A DNA stretch of 44,775 nt from the NCBI GenBank assembly GCA_934630495.1, contig CAKTVW010000019.1, forward strand, positions 1 to 44,775. The letters run 5' to 3'. The notes beneath the pieces were generated by a model, which had not been told where the DNA came from, did no database searches, and was given only the letters and a program-made list of their open reading frames with translations. Both the position numbers and the translations under genes were made by a program. Below are positions 41,688 to 44,775 of this stretch, in pieces; within the stretch, counting starts at the first letter, position 1; each line of letters begins with the position of its first letter. Origin of the DNA: an uncultured Oscillospiraceae bacterium (GTDB lineage Bacteria; Bacillota; Clostridia; Oscillospirales; Oscillospiraceae).

Positions 41688-43140
41688 AGATGACGCGGAT
41701 GAGCTGGTCTACCGTCTGTCGCTTATCATCGAAACTCAACTCGTCCCACATAGTCAGGTGATTATAGATCTCCGTATAGTCCGCTTCCTTGTGCAGCTTC
41801 AATTCAGAGATACGCTTCATCAGCTCTTGCTTTTTCCCATCCAGTTCTTTGACGCGCCCACTGATGTAGCGAAACAGGGTATCGTCCGCAGCCGACAGGC
41901 GATCCATCAGAGAGCCAATCTCAGTCTCAACTTGCGTAAGTTGAACATTCAACGCCGTTAGCTCGGGGTTAATGTAATTCCCTTTACACCTTCTGAGCGT
42001 TTTGAACTGAGCCATCTTTTTGCGCATTTCATTGTAGATAATTTGTTCAAACTCGTCGGTATAAATCGTTCCGGGACCCTCGCAGGCTTTGGAGTTCATT
42101 TTGTTCGAGCAGAGGAGGTAGCGGGAGCGTGCGGTCGAGTAGTGCTTATCCACCAAAGCGTACCCGCAGATGCCGCATTTGATCTTTCCCGCCAGCCATG
42201 TGTTCTTGGCTTTCTGATATGGCTTGATCTGCTGCGCTTCCAGACACTTTGCACGGCATTTTAGCCATAGGTCGGAGGGAATGATGCCCTCGTGTGGAGC
42301 CAGCACCAAATGGTTGCCTTCTAAATTCATTTGCTTGCGTCCTACGGAGTCCTGTCCCTTGTAGTAGTAGCATCCGTTCGTACCGATAAAATCACTCGGA
42401 TCGTTTGCCATGATCGCGCCTTGGTCACGATAGAACTCATAGACGGATAGATCCGCGCGGACATAGATGGGATTCCTGAGAACATCCGCAAGTCGTGTGC
42501 GTCCCCACGGCTTTCCGTTTTTGAGAATGCCGTGGGCTTGAAAGTAGCGGATAATGTCACCGTAGGAGCATTCCGGCTTGGAGTAGAGCTCATAGATCAA
42601 CCGCACCTGTTCCGCTTCCTCCGCGTTGATCTCATACATAGAGGTCTTAATACCCTCGATGGTCGTTGGGATTAGTCGAAAACCGTATGGAACTCTGCCA
42701 CCCATATAGAAGCTTTTTTGACTGCGGGAGTAGTAGGCATCCGCCACGCGCTTTTGAATGGTTTCCCGTTCCAACTGTGCGAATACAATGCAGATGTTGA
42801 GCATGGCGCGTCCCATGGGCGAGGAAGTGTCGAACTTTTCTGTCGTGGATACGAACTCGACCCTGTGCTTTCCGAATTTCTCCATCATATTAGAGAAGTC
42901 GAGGATAGAACGGCTGATACGGTCCAGCTTGTAAACAACGACCTTACCGATCACTCCGCTTTCGATGTCGTTCATCATTTCCGCAAAGGCTGGGCGGTCT
43001 GTATTCTTCCCGCTGTAACCCCTGTCGGTATAAACCTTGTACTGTTCACCTCTCATTTCGTACTGGCAAAACTCGATCTGGCTTTCGATAGAAATGCTAT
43101 CGGCTCTGTCAACGGATTGTCTTGCGTAGATTGCGTTCAT
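41647..43140 (-). CDS. Large serine recombinase of an integrative mobilizable element
   Basis: The protein has 497 residues. The resolvase domain starts MNAIYARQSVDRADSISIESQIEFC with the nucleophile Ser at position 9, and YKLDRISRSILDF and QLERETIQKR follow. A recombinase domain, a zinc-ribbon region (CGICGYALVDKHY...YLLCSN) and a coiled-coil tail complete the TnpX/TndX-like architecture. Such enzymes integrate and excise elements between short att sites. As the gene nearest the origin side it probably marks one end of the element. Base composition is visibly less GC-rich than the neighbouring chromosome, consistent with transfer. Confidence 0.93.
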   Translation of the reverse strand: MNAIYARQSVDRADSISIESQIEFCQYEMRGEQYKVYTDRGYSGKNTDRPAFAEMMNDIESGVIGKVVVYKLDRISRSILDFSNMMEKFGKHRVEFVSTTEKFDTSSPMGRAMLNICIVFAQLERETIQKRVADAYYSRSQKSFYMGGRVPYGFRLIPTTIEGIKTSMYEINAEEAEQVRLIYELYSKPECSYGDIIRYFQAHGILKNGKPWGRTRLADVLRNPIYVRADLSVYEFYRDQGAIMANDPSDFIGTNGCYYYKGQDSVGRKQMNLEGNHLVLAPHEGIIPSDLWLKCRAKCLEAQQIKPYQKAKNTWLAGKIKCGICGYALVDKHYSTARSRYLLCSNKMNSKACEGPGTIYTDEFEQIIYNEMRKKMAQFKTLRRCKGNYINPELTALNVQLTQVETEIGSLMDRLSAADDTLFRYISGRVKELDGKKQELMKRISELKLHKEADYTEIYNHLTMWDELSFDDKRQTVDQLIRVIYATSDSIKIEWRI

Positions 43141-43183
43141 TTTGTAGCTCCTTCCTCACAGAAAAGAGCTGCTGACAGGTACA

Positions 43184-43333
43184 TCATACCGCAGCAGCTC
43201 CTAAATAGCTATCATTTTCATTGTGTTTTTCATACTTTATAAAGACCTCGAAAAGACCTTCCTCGATACATCGCCGCTGCTCCATGCACTCCTCGGCGGT
43301 AAGCTGTGGGGTAAGGTTTTCAATTCTGATCAT
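43184..43333 (-). CDS. Small conserved element protein
   Basis: The protein has 49 residues from ATG at 43333 (MIRIENLTPQLTAEECMEQRR). I recall similar small proteins beside recombinases in clostridial mobile elements, but the function is unknown. The best ribosome-binding site (GGGAGGTGAT) lies about 70 bases further upstream, near 43400. It would serve either a longer version starting at a non-ATG codon or a 19-codon TTG leader frame whose TGA overlaps this ATG. The start is therefore uncertain. Confidence 0.55.
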   Translation of the reverse strand: MIRIENLTPQLTAEECMEQRRCIEEGLFEVFIKYEKHNENDSYLGAAAV

Positions 43334-43449
43334 ATTTTTTCTGCCGGAAATAATGTGCGCGTCACTATCGTAAGTAAAAGGGCGGACAATAATAACTATC
43401 ACCTCCCGCGGTGCTATCATTTTATTTGCGAGAACCTTGTCCTATGCAG

Positions 43450-43483
43450 AAAGGGAGAGTCGAAATCCTTCAACTCTCCCTTT
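43450..43483 (-). terminator. Hairpin after the relaxase gene
   Basis: AAAGGGAGAGT and ACTCTCCCTTT form an 11-bp stem with a 12-base loop four bases after the relaxase stop. The T-run is short (TTT), so it is a moderate terminator or attenuator between the relaxase and the small protein gene. Confidence 0.55.
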
Positions 43484-43486
43484 GCG

Positions 43487-44775
43487 TCACATGGTCTGCT
43501 GCCAGTTCTGCTCGTCCTCGTGGTCATCTGCCTTGTGACCGAGGGCGATCTTCTTTTCACGTTCTTTTTGCAGTACCTTTCTGTCGGTGTGGTGCTGTAC
43601 GGGCATCACAGGGGCAGCAGGCTGGAGCTGCTCCAGACGGTGCCCAAGCCCCACCAGAGCAGAAGCAGTGCTGCCGCCGCCATCAGCAGAGAGATCAATG
43701 CCGGAATACTGACTTGTGGCAGATGCAGTCTGGGAAGTCTGATTCTGTGCAGAGAAAAAGAATTCTCTTTCGGTTTCCCAGCCTGTTCGGTCATCTGCTC
43801 CAGATGCCGCACCGCTTTCAGCAGATCGTCCAGCTGCGTTCGCGTGGGAAGCTGCGACATCTGCCTGCTGACGCTCTCCAACAGATCCGTCTGCCGATCT
43901 GCATGGTACCACAGTGCATCCATGTATTTCATCATTCGCTCCCAGTCCGCTTTTGTGGGACGTGCTTCGGGAGGTGGTGCCTGCACCGGCAGCGCTGTCT
44001 GCTGGGTGTCGCGCTGCTTGAGTTCTTGCAGAGACAATCTCTGCTCGGATTCTGAATTCATGCTCCATGGCCTCCTTGCAATACTTTTCTTCGTGTAGTT
44101 TGTTGTCGCGGCATTTTAGTCCGTCCGGCGTGGTGTAGGTGATGTACTTGCGGCCGCTCTCCCAGCGCACCTGATAGCCCTCGGATTCCATCAGGGAAAC
44201 GAAGGCGTCCTGGTCGGCGGCGTATTTCATGCACTCGTCAATGGTGTTTATGAGCCGCAGCTTCCAGCTTTGGCCCTTCAGAGCCGTATGATATTCCGCG
44301 CCGCCCATGCCGCGGGCCTGCTGTGTTGGTGCGTCAAAGACAGGAAGACCCATTTCCTGACAGATCGCGTCGTTGCGCCGCATCAACTCTTGCAGTTGTT
44401 CCTTCGCCATGTGCAGCTTTTTGCCGGTCTCAAAGTTGACGGAGTTGATGACGCAGTGGGAGTGGACGTGTTCCCGGTCAACGTGGGTGCAGACCAGCAC
44501 CTCACAGCCGTCAAAGTATTCCGCCAGCCGCCGCGCGGCTTTGTGGGCCTGCCGCGGATCGACCGCCGCGCCCTTCGGAAAACTCTGCACCATGTGATAG
44601 AACATCACGCCGCCGTCCTTGTGGTAGAGCAGCTTCGTGTTCAGGAAATCGTCATAGACGCTCTGCGGCTGGCAGTTGATGCCGCTGACGAGCGGCGTGC
44701 CCTCCCATGCGGTTTTCTTCTCCTGCATGACGTAGAGCATCACGCCGCGCATGGCGGCGCGGGACTGTGTGCCCC
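43487..44775 (-). CDS. Relaxase / mobilization nuclease, 5' end beyond the window
   Basis: At least 421 residues are visible. The frame stays open to the last base, so the true start lies outside and the first visible Met (44752) is probably internal. The HUH-type motif HVDREHVHSHCVINSVNFETGK carries the histidine triad of relaxases that nick oriT. The next part (about 100-230 of the visible protein) is a normal relaxase body. A Ser/Ala/Gly-rich stretch follows, and a conserved-looking end (LGHRLEQL..., ALGHKADDHEDEQ) closes it. The low-complexity part coincides with an overlapping gene in another frame (43606-44061). Confidence 0.9.
   Translation of the reverse strand, partial: GTQSRAAMRGVMLYVMQEKKTAWEGTPLVSGINCQPQSVYDDFLNTKLLYHKDGGVMFYHMVQSFPKGAAVDPRQAHKAARRLAEYFDGCEVLVCTHVDREHVHSHCVINSVNFETGKKLHMAKEQLQELMRRNDAICQEMGLPVFDAPTQQARGMGGAEYHTALKGQSWKLRLINTIDECMKYAADQDAFVSLMESEGYQVRWESGRKYITYTTPDGLKCRDNKLHEEKYCKEAMEHEFRIRAEIVSARTQAARHPADSAAGAGTTSRSTSHKSGLGANDEIHGCTVVPCRSADGSVGERQQADVAASHANAAGRSAESGAASGADDRTGWETEREFFFSAQNQTSQTASATSQYSGIDLSADGGGSTASALVGLGHRLEQLQPAAPVMPVQHHTDRKVLQKEREKKIALGHKADDHEDEQNWQQTM
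43606..44061 (-). CDS. Membrane-anchored protein encoded within the relaxase gene (overlapping frame)
   Basis: The protein has 151 residues from ATG at 44061, preceded by AAGGAGG nine bases upstream, an excellent site lying inside the relaxase coding sequence. The protein is well ordered: a polar N-terminus, ADWERMMKYMDALWYHADRQTDLLESVSRQMSQLPTRTQLDDLLKAVRHLEQM as a helical or coiled-coil region, a basic segment and one C-terminal membrane helix (about 118-143). It could be a mobilization accessory protein that anchors the relaxosome. The family is unknown to me. Confidence 0.7.
   Translation of the reverse strand: MNSESEQRLSLQELKQRDTQQTALPVQAPPPEARPTKADWERMMKYMDALWYHADRQTDLLESVSRQMSQLPTRTQLDDLLKAVRHLEQMTEQAGKPKENSFSLHRIRLPRLHLPQVSIPALISLLMAAAALLLLWWGLGTVWSSSSLLPL

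Overview
The window looks like the replication-origin region of a GC-rich, endospore-forming member of the Clostridia, most likely an Oscillospiraceae-like gut bacterium. This is an inference from gene content (three gerA-type germination genes, a SpoIVB-type S55 peptidase, RemB, SepF, DivIVA, a T-box leader), from the order dnaA-dnaN-S4 protein-recF-remB-gyrB-gyrA, and from coding sequence very rich in GC codons. No rRNA sequence lies in the window to fix the taxon.

Layout. Bases 1-270 hold two textbook tandem promoters firing leftward, probably for an rRNA operon just off the left edge. Bases 267-6881 are a minus-strand block: a gerA-type operon (A, a very short C-like protein, B), an MFS transporter coupled to a DUF3810 metalloprotease-like protein, and an M20 amidohydrolase. 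Bases 7053-29399 are a long plus-strand block: a DUF2284 protein, miaB, mutS, mutL-miaA-hfq-HlyD-like, a YggS protein, sepF, divIVA, an Ile-type T-box leader, a small lipoprotein gene, ileS, a heterodimeric ABC exporter with a structured leader, a DUF2461 protein and an S55 peptidase. Bases 29755-40841 return to the minus strand: hemW, a YcxB-like membrane protein, gyrA, gyrB, remB, recF, an S4 protein, dnaN and dnaA. DnaA-box-like sites cluster between dnaA and dnaN and at the dnaA promoter, so oriC lies at about 39.3-40.9 kb. Right of dnaA come three 112-bp tandem repeats and then the end of an integrative mobilizable element: a large serine recombinase, a small protein, and a relaxase cut by the right edge with a second gene embedded in its 3' half.

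How the genes work together. Replication initiation and its control (DnaA, DnaN, RecF, gyrase) form the origin cluster. MutS/MutL repair, tRNA modification (MiaA and MiaB act in sequence on A37), Hfq, division-site proteins (SepF, DivIVA) and IleS form the housekeeping plus-strand block.

The most unusual signal is a family of small non-coding elements between genes. They share one end (AGACTGTCAAAAAA) and, in the complete copies, an inverted second end (AGCGTGTC). Each clear copy sits directly against a terminator-like hairpin. At three loci the whole hairpin, with a different sequence at each locus, is present as a direct repeat on both sides of the element. This looks like a MITE-like element that inserts at the foot of terminator hairpins and duplicates 25-32 bp of target. 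Other points of interest are a 149-bp MITE nested inside one copy, a dual-coding relaxase region, a T-box placed before a lipoprotein gene rather than directly before ileS, and an unidentified structured leader before the ABC exporter.
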